A stretch of DNA of 64,000 bases from Flavobacteriales bacterium (GTDB taxonomy: Bacteria > Bacteroidota > Bacteroidia > Flavobacteriales_F > PHOS-HE28): assembly GCA_020635655.1 (NCBI GenBank), contig JACJZI010000004.1:558001-622000 (forward strand), written 5' to 3'. Each line of letters begins with the position of its first letter. Positions within the stretch are counted from its first letter, which is position 1. Position numbers and translations under genes: made by a program. Shown one piece after another: positions 14,149-22,102 of the stretch. Below the pieces are notes generated by a model. It was not told where the DNA came from and made no database searches. It saw nothing but the letters and a program-made list of their open reading frames with translations.

Positions 14149-15351
14149 ATGGACGCCTACCTCATCGATGCCATCCGAACACCGATCGGATCATTTGCCG
14201 GCAGCCTCGCCGCGGTCCGTGCCGATGACCTGGCCGCTCACGTGATCGCGGGCCTGATGGCCCGTCACCCCGATCTTGACCCGACCGCCATCGACGATGT
14301 GATCATGGGGTGTGCGAACCAGGCCGGGGAGGACAACCGCAACGTGGCCCGCATGGCCTTGCTGCTGGCGGAACTGCCCCACACCGTGCCCGGGGAGACC
14401 GTGAACCGGCTTTGCGCCTCCGGCATGAGCGCCGTGGTACAGGCGGGCCGGGCGATCGTCGCCGGACATGGGGACCTGTTCATCGCTGGTGGCGTGGAAC
14501 ATATGACCCGGGGGCCCTGGGTGATGAGCAAAACAAGTACACCATATGGCCGGGATGCCCAGCTCTACGACAGCAGCTTCGGCTGGCGCTTCATCAACCC
14601 CAGAATGAAGGCGCGCTATGGGACCGATGGAATGGGAGAGACAGCGGAGAACCTGTTGGACCAACATGCGATCTCGCGTGCGGAGCAGGACCGGTTCGCG
14701 CTCTGGAGCCAACAGAAGGCCGCGACCGCCCAGCAGAACGGGCGGCTCGATCGGGAGATCCTGGCGGTGCCGGTCCCGCAGCGCAAGGGAGACCCGGTCC
14801 TTTTCGCGAAGGATGAGTTCATCAAACCCGCCACGACCCTGGAGGTCCTGGGCAAACTGCGTCCGGCATTCCGCAAGGATGGCAGCGTGACCGCTGGGAA
14901 TTCCAGCGGGCTGAACGACGGGGCCGCGGCGGCCCTGATCGCCAGCACCAAGGCGGTCGAACGCTTCGGGCTTCGCCCCCTGGCACGGATCGTGAGCAGT
15001 GCCGTGGCCGGTGTCGAGCCGCGCACCATGGGCATCGGTCCGGTGCCGGCCACGCACAAAGCGCTCGAACGCGCCGGACTGCGGTTGGAGGACATGGACA
15101 TCATCGAGTTGAACGAGGCCTTCGCCGCACAGGCCCTGAGCTGCACCCGGGCGTTGAACATCGCGGACGATGATCCCCGCATCAATCCCAACGGCGGGGC
15201 CATCGCCCTGGGGCATCCCTTGGGAATGAGCGGCACGCGCCTGTTGCAGACAGCGGCCATCGAACTACAGGAACGAAAGGCCCGGTACGCCCTTTGCACC
15301 ATGTGCATCGGCGTGGGCCAAGGCTACGCCACCATCCTTGAACGCGCTTGA
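14149..15351 (+). CDS. Thiolase, 3-oxoadipyl-CoA / acetyl-CoA acyltransferase type
   Basis: 400 residues, full thiolase length. The catalytic triad is present: Cys 89 in NRLCASGM, His 356 in GGAIALGHPLG and Cys 386 in CTMCIGVG. The segment GCANQAGEDNRNVARMALLL is the signature of PcaF/PaaJ-like enzymes that cleave 3-oxoadipyl-CoA to succinyl-CoA and acetyl-CoA. The divergent PaaI thioesterase agrees with a phenylacetate or beta-ketoadipate role, but FadA-like beta-oxidation remains possible. ATG 14149 is chosen because homologues start MxAYLIDAIRTPIG. Confidence 0.9.
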   Translation: MDAYLIDAIRTPIGSFAGSLAAVRADDLAAHVIAGLMARHPDLDPTAIDDVIMGCANQAGEDNRNVARMALLLAELPHTVPGETVNRLCASGMSAVVQAGRAIVAGHGDLFIAGGVEHMTRGPWVMSKTSTPYGRDAQLYDSSFGWRFINPRMKARYGTDGMGETAENLLDQHAISRAEQDRFALWSQQKAATAQQNGRLDREILAVPVPQRKGDPVLFAKDEFIKPATTLEVLGKLRPAFRKDGSVTAGNSSGLNDGAAAALIASTKAVERFGLRPLARIVSSAVAGVEPRTMGIGPVPATHKALERAGLRLEDMDIIELNEAFAAQALSCTRALNIADDDPRINPNGGAIALGHPLGMSGTRLLQTAAIELQERKARYALCTMCIGVGQGYATILERA

Positions 15352-15363
15352 AAGACCCTTGAT

Positions 15364-17001
15364 ATGAACCTTACCTTCATCCCTTCGTTCGTCATGCCCG
15401 TGCGGGTCCCATCATTCCAGGAACGTTCCCTCATCCTGGTCGCGACGTTGACGATGTCGCAGGCGTTCCCTCTCCATGGCCTGGCACAGCAACGTGATGC
15501 GCGTGTCAAGGTCGAGGCCGACCGCGGCTCGCGACCGGACGAGGAACATCGCGTGATCGCCATGGTCCGCGGCGACGCCACCTCGATCGTCGGCCTGCGC
15601 GTGCCTGCCACGGCCATCGTGCTTGGCGGGACCCCTCAGAAAGGCATGGATTGGAGCCTGGTGACCTGGAGCAGGGAAAAGATGGAACGCTCCAAACAGG
15701 ACCTGCCCAGGATGATCTATGGCATCGGCCCGGTCTGCGTGGAGACGATCTTCAAGTTCCGCGGTCAGAACTACCTGTTGGGGTCCAAGGTCCTTGATGA
15801 TGAACAGGTGGTGCAGTTGATCGCGCAGCCGTTCGACCCCCACAGCCTGGTGACGAAGGGAGGCATTGAACTCGCGAAGGTGCCCCTCGATCGGTTCGGA
15901 GGCACGAAACCCGCCCATGGCGCGGCCATCGGCATGTGCGCTGATGTGTCCGCCGACAGCAGCCAACTGTGCATTCATGCTGCTCCTGAACTGACATCAC
16001 GCGGCGGTGCGGCCTACCTCACCATGGTCTTCGACAAGGAACTGCATCTGCATTGGAGCGGGGTGCTGGCAAAGGACCAGGACATGGCCTCCGCCGAGCT
16101 GCTGCAGGACCTCTATGACCAGCAGTCCGCGCACTGGTACTTGTTCCGTACCCATGACGCAAAGGACACGAAGGATGCTGACGGCCCTGGCATGGGCATC
16201 AAGTTGGTACGCCTGGACAGTACGGGCCAGCAGATGATCGACCTGGAACTTCCCGGCGCGGCCTATGCCCAGGACGCCCGCATGGCGCTGCGCAAGGACG
16301 GCAAACTGGTACTCGGTGGCATCTGGGCGGAGAAGAAGATGCGCGGCGACCGCTCGAAAGGGATGTTCATCACCTCCCTGGCCGGCACGACAATGGAATG
16401 GGGTGCCTTCAAGATGACCGAGTACGAGAAGAAGACCATCAATGAGCAGCAGGAACTCCAGCGCGACATGGTCGTGGAAGACCTGTTGTTGATGGACGAT
16501 GGAGGCACCGCCTTGTTCACCGATGAGCACAAACTGCGCACCACGCAAAGCAGCAACTTCGCGAACAAGCAGATCACGCGCGAGAGCTACATCACGGGGG
16601 ACATGCATGTTCTGCGTAGCGGCCGGTCGGGCGAGAAGATCTGGTACACCGTTATCCCACGCAGCCTGAGCCTGGACAGCCCTCACGCCGGTGAACCCTT
16701 CGCCATCGCAAAGGGTGACCAGCTCTTCGTCTTGATGAACGATGCGGAGGACAATGAGGAACTGAGAAAGCACAAGGAGGAGATCCCGGTGATCGAAAAG
16801 GGAGGCGAGGCCATGATCTTCGAGTTCAAGGAGGACGGTGATGCCCGGGGCAAGGTGGTCTTGGACGACCGGGGCCAGGGTTACTTCCTTCCTGGATCAC
16901 GCTGGATGCTCGGCCCCGGCGAGATCGGTCTGCTGGGCTCGCGCGACCTCGGGGGGCAGGAGACCTTTGCCGTCCGCGTATTCACCGAGAGCGGACGTTG
17001 A
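15364..17001 (+). CDS. Secreted protein of unknown function
   Basis: 545 residues with an N-terminal signal sequence (hydrophobic LILVATLTM, probable cleavage near GLAQ). The mature part has repeated beta-strand-like segments with patterns such as KLVRLDSTGQ, DGKLVLGGIW and DDGGTALFTDE. This suggests a beta-propeller or similar repeat fold, but I do not recognise a named domain. It follows the thiolase by 12 bases without its own visible promoter, so it may be co-transcribed. Met 11 (15394) is an alternative start. Function unknown. Confidence 0.8.
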   Translation: MNLTFIPSFVMPVRVPSFQERSLILVATLTMSQAFPLHGLAQQRDARVKVEADRGSRPDEEHRVIAMVRGDATSIVGLRVPATAIVLGGTPQKGMDWSLVTWSREKMERSKQDLPRMIYGIGPVCVETIFKFRGQNYLLGSKVLDDEQVVQLIAQPFDPHSLVTKGGIELAKVPLDRFGGTKPAHGAAIGMCADVSADSSQLCIHAAPELTSRGGAAYLTMVFDKELHLHWSGVLAKDQDMASAELLQDLYDQQSAHWYLFRTHDAKDTKDADGPGMGIKLVRLDSTGQQMIDLELPGAAYAQDARMALRKDGKLVLGGIWAEKKMRGDRSKGMFITSLAGTTMEWGAFKMTEYEKKTINEQQELQRDMVVEDLLLMDDGGTALFTDEHKLRTTQSSNFANKQITRESYITGDMHVLRSGRSGEKIWYTVIPRSLSLDSPHAGEPFAIAKGDQLFVLMNDAEDNEELRKHKEEIPVIEKGGEAMIFEFKEDGDARGKVVLDDRGQGYFLPGSRWMLGPGEIGLLGSRDLGGQETFAVRVFTESGR

Positions 17002-17022
17002 TCATTCGACCCACGAGCTGCC

Positions 17023-17631
17023 ATGATCGAGACCGAACGCATCAATAACTACATCGCCGAACAGGACGAATGGAAGCGGAGGCTCATGGTACGCCTTCGG
17101 CAATTGATCCACCAGGTGGACCCGGCGATCGACGAGACCTGGCGCTGGAACGGCCCTCATTTCGACAAGAACGGGATCATGCTGGGCATGTCGGCCCACA
17201 AGACCTGTGTCAGTGTCTGGTTCCACAAAGGGTCCCTGTTGAAGGACCCCAGAAGATTGTTCGAGCCCTTGGATAAGGATGAGGAGAAAGGGATGCGGGT
17301 ATACAAGCTGAAGGAAGGCGTCACGATCGATGAAAAGGGCTTCTCCGAAATGGTGAAGGCGGCGGTGAAACTGAACGAGGAAGGTGTGAAACTGACCGAG
17401 GCCAAACCACCCCGCAAGGCACTGGTGCTGCCCCCGGAGCTCGAGGCCGTGCTGCGGAAGGACGACCAGGCCCAGGACCATTGGGACCGGTTCACCTACA
17501 CGAAGAAGAAGGACTACATCGAGTGGATCACCGACGCCAAACGGGACGAGACCCGCAAGCGACGGATCGCCCAGGCGTTCCAGTTGATCCGCGACGGCCT
17601 TGGGCTCAACGAACGCTACGAGAAGCACTAG
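17023..17631 (+). CDS. DUF1801 / YdeI-OmdA family protein
   Basis: 202 residues. The N-terminal half is a DUF1801 domain (RLRQLIHQVDPAIDETWRW to KTCVSVWFHKGSLL), the C-terminal third a YdeI/OmpD-associated segment (LPPELEAVLRKD to YTKKKDYIEWITDAKRDETRKRRI). Members have been linked to stress resistance, including bacteriocin and antibiotic tolerance in Salmonella OmdA, with no known enzyme activity. It lies 21 bases after the secreted unknown and ends in a bidirectional terminator. Confidence 0.88.
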   Translation: MIETERINNYIAEQDEWKRRLMVRLRQLIHQVDPAIDETWRWNGPHFDKNGIMLGMSAHKTCVSVWFHKGSLLKDPRRLFEPLDKDEEKGMRVYKLKEGVTIDEKGFSEMVKAAVKLNEEGVKLTEAKPPRKALVLPPELEAVLRKDDQAQDHWDRFTYTKKKDYIEWITDAKRDETRKRRIAQAFQLIRDGLGLNERYEKH

Positions 17632-17656
17632 GGGCCACATCATGGGGACTCCAAGC

Positions 17657-17690
17657 AAAAGGGCCGTCCCGGGGGGGCGGCCCTTCTCTC
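17657..17690. terminator. Bidirectional terminator between YdeI-like gene and bL31
   Basis: Stem AAGGGCCGTCC / GGGCGGCCCTT. Plus strand continues TCTCTCTTGTT, minus strand TTTTGCTT, so it can serve both convergent genes. Confidence 0.8.
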
Positions 17691-17706
17691 TTGTTCAGGA
17701 TATGAC

Positions 17707-17970
17707 CTATTCGCCCTTCTTCTGATGACGGGCGTAGCGCTTCTTGAACTTGTCCACGCGTCCAGCGGTATCCACGAGCATCATCTTGCCGGTGTAGAAG
17801 GGGTGCGAGGTCTGGCTGATATCCAGCTTCACGAGCGGATATTCGTTGCCGTCCTCCCACTGGATCGTCTCCTTCGTGGAGGCACAACTGCGCCCGATGA
17901 ACATGTAATCGTTGGACATGTCCTTGAACACCACCAGGCGGTAGTTCTCGGGATGGATGCCTTGCTTCAT
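17707..17970 (-). CDS. rpmE2: 50S ribosomal protein bL31, type B
   Basis: 87 residues: MKQGIHPENYRLVVFKDMSN, with QTSHPFYTGK and the basic tail DKFKKRYARHQKKGE. It lacks the zinc-binding CxxC pair of type A L31, so it is the zinc-independent form. Such paralogues replace the zinc form under zinc limitation in several bacteria; in many Bacteroidota it is the only copy. Monocistronic, with a perfect -7 box about 45 bases upstream. Confidence 0.97.
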   Translation of the reverse strand: MKQGIHPENYRLVVFKDMSNDYMFIGRSCASTKETIQWEDGNEYPLVKLDISQTSHPFYTGKMMLVDTAGRVDKFKKRYARHQKKGE

Positions 17971-18015
17971 GGCCTGCTGCTTTGGGGATCGGACCCTGTT
18001 CGGGTCTTGGGGGCG

Positions 18016-18023
18016 CAAATTTA
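18016..18023 (-). promoter_or_regulatory. -7 box TAAATTTG of rpmE2
   Basis: Perfect minus-strand element; the leader before the ATG at 17970 is about 40 bases. Confidence 0.7.
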
Positions 18024-18098
18024 ACGCGACTTCCGGATCCAGCCAAGCCCCGGACCGTGCAATGATCCTCCAGCAAGGCCGTATTGAAGCGGGCGACC

Positions 18099-18106
18099 CA
18101 TCTTTG
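18099..18106 (+). promoter_or_regulatory. -7 box CATCTTTG before a TTG start
   Basis: One mismatch to TAnnTTTG. It ends 6 bases before the in-frame TTG at 18113, the proposed start of the beta-helix lipoprotein. Confidence 0.5.
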
Positions 18107-18112
18107 CAGCCT

Positions 18113-19618
18113 TTGACCCAGCTCAAGCATATCCTGCCTTTCCTCGCAGTGGCCGTAGTATCCGGCGGCTGCAGGAAGGAGTTGCAGTTCACCGAGGACC
18201 GGGTGCAACTGGAGTTCAGCCAGGATACCGTGGCGTTCGACACGGTATTCACCACATTGTCCACCTCGGTGACCAAGCGCTTCACCGTGCGCAACCCCAA
18301 CGACCAGGCGGTGAAGGTGCACGTGGAACTGCAAGGTGGCGCCCCCTCCCCTTTTCGCATCAACGTGGACGGGGGCAGCGGAACCTCGTTCGATGACGTG
18401 GAGATCTACGGGAAGGACAGCATCTTCGTCTTCGTGGAGGTGCTGCCGGGCGCCGGGAACGTGAACACCCCTTTCGTCGTGGAGGACCACATCCTCTTCA
18501 ATACCAATGGCAACGTGCAAAGCGTGCTGCTGACCGCCTGGGGGCAGGATGCGCTCTTTTATCCGAACGAGAACGACACGCTCTGGCATGTGAACGGATA
18601 TCCTCCTTTCAGCTATATCGCCGGAGGCCCCGACCCCAATGGGAACCAGATCTGTGAAACGGTGCATTGGACCAACGAAAAGCCCATTGTCCTGCTCAAC
18701 TATGCCGTGGTCGATTCCTGCTGCCAGCTGATCATCGACCCGGGCACGCGGATCTACGTGCATGGCGGGGGCGGACTGTGGGTGTACAAATACGGCCAGA
18801 TCATCGCCGAAGGCACGCAGGAGGAGCACATCATGTTCCAGAGCGACCGACTCGAGCCGGCCTATGCGGACCTGCCGGGACAATGGGACCGCATCTGGAT
18901 CAACGAAGGGAACACCGGGATCGACCAGCGTTTCGACCATGTGGACATCAGGAACGCCCTGATCGGGATCCAGTGCGAAACGTTCCCGCTGGACCCGACG
19001 GCGCCGACCAGTGAAGCGGTCCTGCAGTTGAACAACGTGAGCATCCGGAACTGCTCCGCGGCGGGCATCCTGAGCCACAACTACCGGGTCACCAGCACCA
19101 ACCTCCTGGTCGCCAATTGCGGGCAGTACGCGATCGCGCTGACCGGGGGGGGGCAGTATCGCTTCGACCACACCACCGTAGCGAACTACTGGGGATACGA
19201 TGTCCGCCAAACGCCCTCCTTCGCGATCACGAACGCCTATGACGACATCACCGGCACCACGCAGATCCGCGAGATCCTGACCAGCACCTTCACGAACGCC
19301 ATCATCTACGGGGCCAACACGAAGGAATTCCAACTGGAACTGGACAACGGCGCACCCACCGACCTGACGTTCGACCACTTCCTCGTCCGCACGGACGAAC
19401 CCACGAACGACAGTGCCCTTTTCCCGGACCAGGGCAGCATCTGGCGCAATCAGGACCCGGCATTCGTATCGAGCGATGGGGACTATCACCTCACGGCGAA
19501 CTCCGTCGCGCGCAACAAGGCCACGGCACCCACGATCGAGGCCATCCTTGACCTGGACGGCGTGGACCGCACGAGCGATGGGCAGTACGATCTGGGCTGC
19601 TACGAATACGTGCCCTGA
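18113..19618 (+). CDS. Lipoprotein with right-handed beta-helix (choice-of-anchor type)
   Basis: About 501 residues. Starting at TTG 18113 gives a canonical lipoprotein signal (basic MTQLKH, hydrophobic stretch, lipobox VSGGC with Cys 20). The ATG at 18062 would add 17 residues including acidic ones before the hydrophobic core, and would include the -7 box. The N-terminal third is an immunoglobulin-like module (TKRFTVRNPNDQAVKVHVEL). From about residue 220 parallel beta-helix rungs follow (GTRIYVHGGGG, VLQLNNVSIRNCSAAGI, NLLVANCGQYAIAL, YRFDHTTVANYW). It is probably displayed on the outer membrane; such helices often bind or cut polysaccharides. The last 19 bases overlap the opposing acyl-CoA reductase gene. 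Confidence 0.8.
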   Translation: MTQLKHILPFLAVAVVSGGCRKELQFTEDRVQLEFSQDTVAFDTVFTTLSTSVTKRFTVRNPNDQAVKVHVELQGGAPSPFRINVDGGSGTSFDDVEIYGKDSIFVFVEVLPGAGNVNTPFVVEDHILFNTNGNVQSVLLTAWGQDALFYPNENDTLWHVNGYPPFSYIAGGPDPNGNQICETVHWTNEKPIVLLNYAVVDSCCQLIIDPGTRIYVHGGGGLWVYKYGQIIAEGTQEEHIMFQSDRLEPAYADLPGQWDRIWINEGNTGIDQRFDHVDIRNALIGIQCETFPLDPTAPTSEAVLQLNNVSIRNCSAAGILSHNYRVTSTNLLVANCGQYAIALTGGGQYRFDHTTVANYWGYDVRQTPSFAITNAYDDITGTTQIREILTSTFTNAIIYGANTKEFQLELDNGAPTDLTFDHFLVRTDEPTNDSALFPDQGSIWRNQDPAFVSSDGDYHLTANSVARNKATAPTIEAILDLDGVDRTSDGQYDLGCYEYVP

Positions 19619-20709
19619 AGCCCGATCAGGAAGGCCAGTGTGTCCACCCCATCAGCATAACTCTCCGGGCCCGGATATTGAGCCTGTCCGAACGGCACAT
19701 GACCATGCCCCACACGGCATTGGACCTTGTCCGTCAGGGCACTGAGCATCATCCGGACCTCGGCAGCGTCGTCATACCGTTCATAGAACAGCGTCCCCAC
19801 CGGGCTCGCCAGGGAACGATCCTCCTTCAGGAGCAGGAACCCATTCTCCAGGAAGACGTACCCTTCCAACAACCAGAGTGCGCGGTGGTAGTCGTGGTTG
19901 TTCGCGTACTTGGCGTGCTGGATGACCTCGTTCCACGGGTAGATCGCCTTGAAGAACCGATCGAGGGCGAAGTCGCGTGGCACGTAAAGCTTGGCGACAT
20001 TGCGGCAACCCAGGCCGAAATAGCGGAAGATGTCCTCGCCCAGTGCGGTCAGCTCGGCATCGGTCTCGGTCCCGTCCAGCACGGCCACGCTGACCCGGTT
20101 GCGGCGCACGATGCGCGGGACATCGGCAAAATAGTGATGGAAGTAACGCGCGGTGTTGTCGCTCCCCGTGGCGATCAGGGCGTCCACCTTGCCCAGCTTG
20201 TCCCGTACGATCTCCACCCGCTCCTGCACTTCCGGCGAGAACACGGACCAGACCCGCAGCAATGCCTGACTTAGCCCAGCGTCCTGCGCCGAGCATTTCA
20301 CAAGCGCCCGATGGCCGCTCAGCAGCACGCACAACAGGTCATGGAACCCGACGAAAGGCACATTGCCCGCCATCACCACGCCCACCGTACGCGGCATGGC
20401 AGGTCCATCTGCCAAATCTGGATAGCCCCCCAGCCATTTGCCGATGCGTTCCTGCTGGAGCATGCAGGCCAATGCACCGAGTGCATGGCGCACTTCGGGT
20501 TCGCTGAACCACCCGTTCCGGGCATGGGCCTCGCGGACCGCCCGATCGAAGTCGTTGTATTCCGCCTCCACCAGACCGCTCGAATGACCGGGCCATGACC
20601 GGCCTTCCGCCACGCGACCCAACAATACCCCGAGTTGGGCCGCCCCGGTCCGGAACCGGTGCAACTCCTCGACGCGTTCCGCATCCTGTCCTGTTCGCAC
20701 GTTGAGCAC
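19600..20709 (-). CDS. Acyl-CoA reductase, LuxC family
   Basis: 369 residues, aldehyde-dehydrogenase-like LuxC fold. Visible features are VMAGNVPFVGFHDLLCVLLSG (nucleotide-binding region), CSAQDA, TGSDNTARYF and the FGLGCRNVAKLYVP block with the probable catalytic cysteine (GC-R-N). LuxC enzymes reduce activated fatty acyl groups to aldehydes; in Bacteroidota a non-luminous homologue is common. It starts at GTG 20709: an in-frame TAG two codons upstream rules out extension. It is divergent from a 2[4Fe-4S] ferredoxin, a pairing that suggests a redox link. Confidence 0.88.
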   Translation of the reverse strand: MLNVRTGQDAERVEELHRFRTGAAQLGVLLGRVAEGRSWPGHSSGLVEAEYNDFDRAVREAHARNGWFSEPEVRHALGALACMLQQERIGKWLGGYPDLADGPAMPRTVGVVMAGNVPFVGFHDLLCVLLSGHRALVKCSAQDAGLSQALLRVWSVFSPEVQERVEIVRDKLGKVDALIATGSDNTARYFHHYFADVPRIVRRNRVSVAVLDGTETDAELTALGEDIFRYFGLGCRNVAKLYVPRDFALDRFFKAIYPWNEVIQHAKYANNHDYHRALWLLEGYVFLENGFLLLKEDRSLASPVGTLFYERYDDAAEVRMMLSALTDKVQCRVGHGHVPFGQAQYPGPESYADGVDTLAFLIGLQGTYS

Positions 20710-20741
20710 GGACTATCTTTACCGCCGCTTTGAGCGACGCG

Positions 20742-20749
20742 CAAAAGTA
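20742..20749 (-). promoter_or_regulatory. -7 box TACTTTTG of the acyl-CoA reductase
   Basis: Perfect minus-strand element 33 bases before the GTG. A plus-strand TATCTTTA at 20714-20721 could drive the divergent ferredoxin. Confidence 0.65.
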
Positions 20750-20760
20750 GACCCTGACGC

Positions 20761-21108
20761 ATGGCGATCATCATCACCGACGAGTGCATCAATTGCGGAG
20801 CCTGTGAGCCCGAATGCCCGAACAACGCGATCTACGAGGGCGGGATGGAGTGGCGCTTGAGCGATGGCACCAGCCTGCATGGCCCGCAGACCACACCCAC
20901 CGGCAATTCCTATGACGCGGACGCTGCGCGATCCCCGGTGGCCATGGACGTGTACTACATCGTGCCGGACAAATGCACCGAATGCACCGGGTTTCACGAC
21001 GAACCCCAATGCGCCGCCGTCTGCCCGGTCGATTGCTGCGTGGACGATCCCGACCATCGCGAATCGAAGGAGCAGTTGATGGCGAAGAAGGAGTTCATGC
21101 ATCTGTAG
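20761..21108 (+). CDS. Ferredoxin, 2[4Fe-4S], Allochromatium type
   Basis: 115 residues. First cluster ligands C9, C12, C15, C19 in CINCGACEPECP; second cluster in KCTECTGFHDEPQCAAVCPVD with the enlarged spacing of the Allochromatium vinosum class. About 40 residues separate the clusters, more than in the classic protein. This type works at unusually low potentials. The divergent acyl-CoA reductase is a plausible partner, as an inference from position only. Confidence 0.95.
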   Translation: MAIIITDECINCGACEPECPNNAIYEGGMEWRLSDGTSLHGPQTTPTGNSYDADAARSPVAMDVYYIVPDKCTECTGFHDEPQCAAVCPVDCCVDDPDHRESKEQLMAKKEFMHL

Positions 21109-21150
21109 TCCGAGGTCGGGGATCCGGGCGCCCAGGCCGGTGGTCCCTGG

Positions 21151-21158
21151 TACTTTTG
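21151..21158 (+). promoter_or_regulatory. -7 box TACTTTTG, 6 bases before ATG
   Basis: Perfect element that fixes the start of the following secreted protein at 21165 rather than Met 21183. Confidence 0.7.
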
Positions 21159-21164
21159 ATCTCC

Positions 21165-22043
21165 ATGCAGCGTTGCTCTTCCATGCGTCATCTGGTCCTG
21201 CTCGTGGCATGGTTCCCCTTAGGCAGTTGGGCACAGGGCAACCTGGGTGCCGATGGTGGCATCGCGCGGTGCATGGCGCAGGCGAACGCACTCGCATCCG
21301 CGACAAATGACCCGACGCGGGACAGCATCGACCTGCTCCTGAAGCAGGCCGTGCGGGACGTGCTCGAGCAGGATGATGCCATGGACTTCTCGTTCGACGG
21401 TGTCCCGATCGGTGTGCTCGAGCCACCGGACCGGGCCTTTCGTCTTCTCACCTGGAACGTTCCAAGGGAGGACGGCAGCCATCGGTTCGAGGGCTTGCTG
21501 CTGGTGAACGACCGGAAGGGACCTCATCTGATCGAACTGCAGGACCGGACAGCGGAGATCGCCGCGCCGGAAGGCCAGGAACTGGGACCGGACAGGTGGT
21601 ACGGGGCGATCTATTATGCCGTGGTGCCGGAAAAACGAAGCGGGAAGACCTATTACACCCTGCTCGGCTGGAAGGGATACAGCAGGGTGGAGAACCAAAA
21701 AGTGATCGACGTGCTGCGGTTCCGAGGGGATGCGCCGCGTTTCGGTGCACCCTTGTTCGCTGAAGGCAGGGTGAAAAAGCAGAGACGGGTGTTCGCCTAT
21801 TCGTTCCAGGCCAGCATGAGCCTGCGCTATGACCCCGACGCGCAGCGGATCGTGTTCGACCACCTGAGCCCGATGCGAGCCGATATGGAGGGCCAACCCG
21901 CCTTTTACGGTCCGGACCTGAGCTATGATGCCTACATCTGGGAGAAGGGGATGTGGACCTACCAGCGCGACGTGGACGCCAAGGGGGATGCGGGCGACAG
22001 GCGCCCCTGGAACGCACCACCCAAAGGCGGTCGGCAGCGTTGA
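21165..22043 (+). CDS. Secreted protein of unknown function
   Basis: 292 residues with a signal peptide (MQRCSSMRHLVLLVAWFPLGSWAQG). The mature protein is rich in aromatic and charged residues with a central beta-rich part (RLLTWNVPREDGSHRFEGLLLVND, YYTLLGWKGYSRVENQKVIDVLRF). Similar hypothetical proteins occur across Bacteroidota with no assigned role. It is followed by serC after 59 bases, which has its own promoter. Function unknown. Confidence 0.8.
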   Translation: MQRCSSMRHLVLLVAWFPLGSWAQGNLGADGGIARCMAQANALASATNDPTRDSIDLLLKQAVRDVLEQDDAMDFSFDGVPIGVLEPPDRAFRLLTWNVPREDGSHRFEGLLLVNDRKGPHLIELQDRTAEIAAPEGQELGPDRWYGAIYYAVVPEKRSGKTYYTLLGWKGYSRVENQKVIDVLRFRGDAPRFGAPLFAEGRVKKQRRVFAYSFQASMSLRYDPDAQRIVFDHLSPMRADMEGQPAFYGPDLSYDAYIWEKGMWTYQRDVDAKGDAGDRRPWNAPPKGGRQR

Positions 22044-22070
22044 TGGCCGGTTCCCCGTCGCGAAGGACCC

Positions 22071-22078
22071 TACCTTTG
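22071..22078 (+). promoter_or_regulatory. -7 box TACCTTTG of the serC operon
   Basis: Perfect element, 24 bases before the serC ATG; it precedes the serC-serA-DUF1015 run. Confidence 0.7.
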
Positions 22079-22102
22079 CCGGCCGCAACAAGAACCCTGC
22101 TC

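Noticed and set aside
18062..18112. ATG 18062 as the beta-helix lipoprotein start
   Set aside because: It lies upstream of the proposed -7 box and adds acidic residues before the signal core; kept only as a fallback.
17606..19489. 627-residue minus-strand ORF across bL31 and the beta-helix lipoprotein
   Set aside because: Overlaps two well-supported genes and has no recognisable domain or signal.
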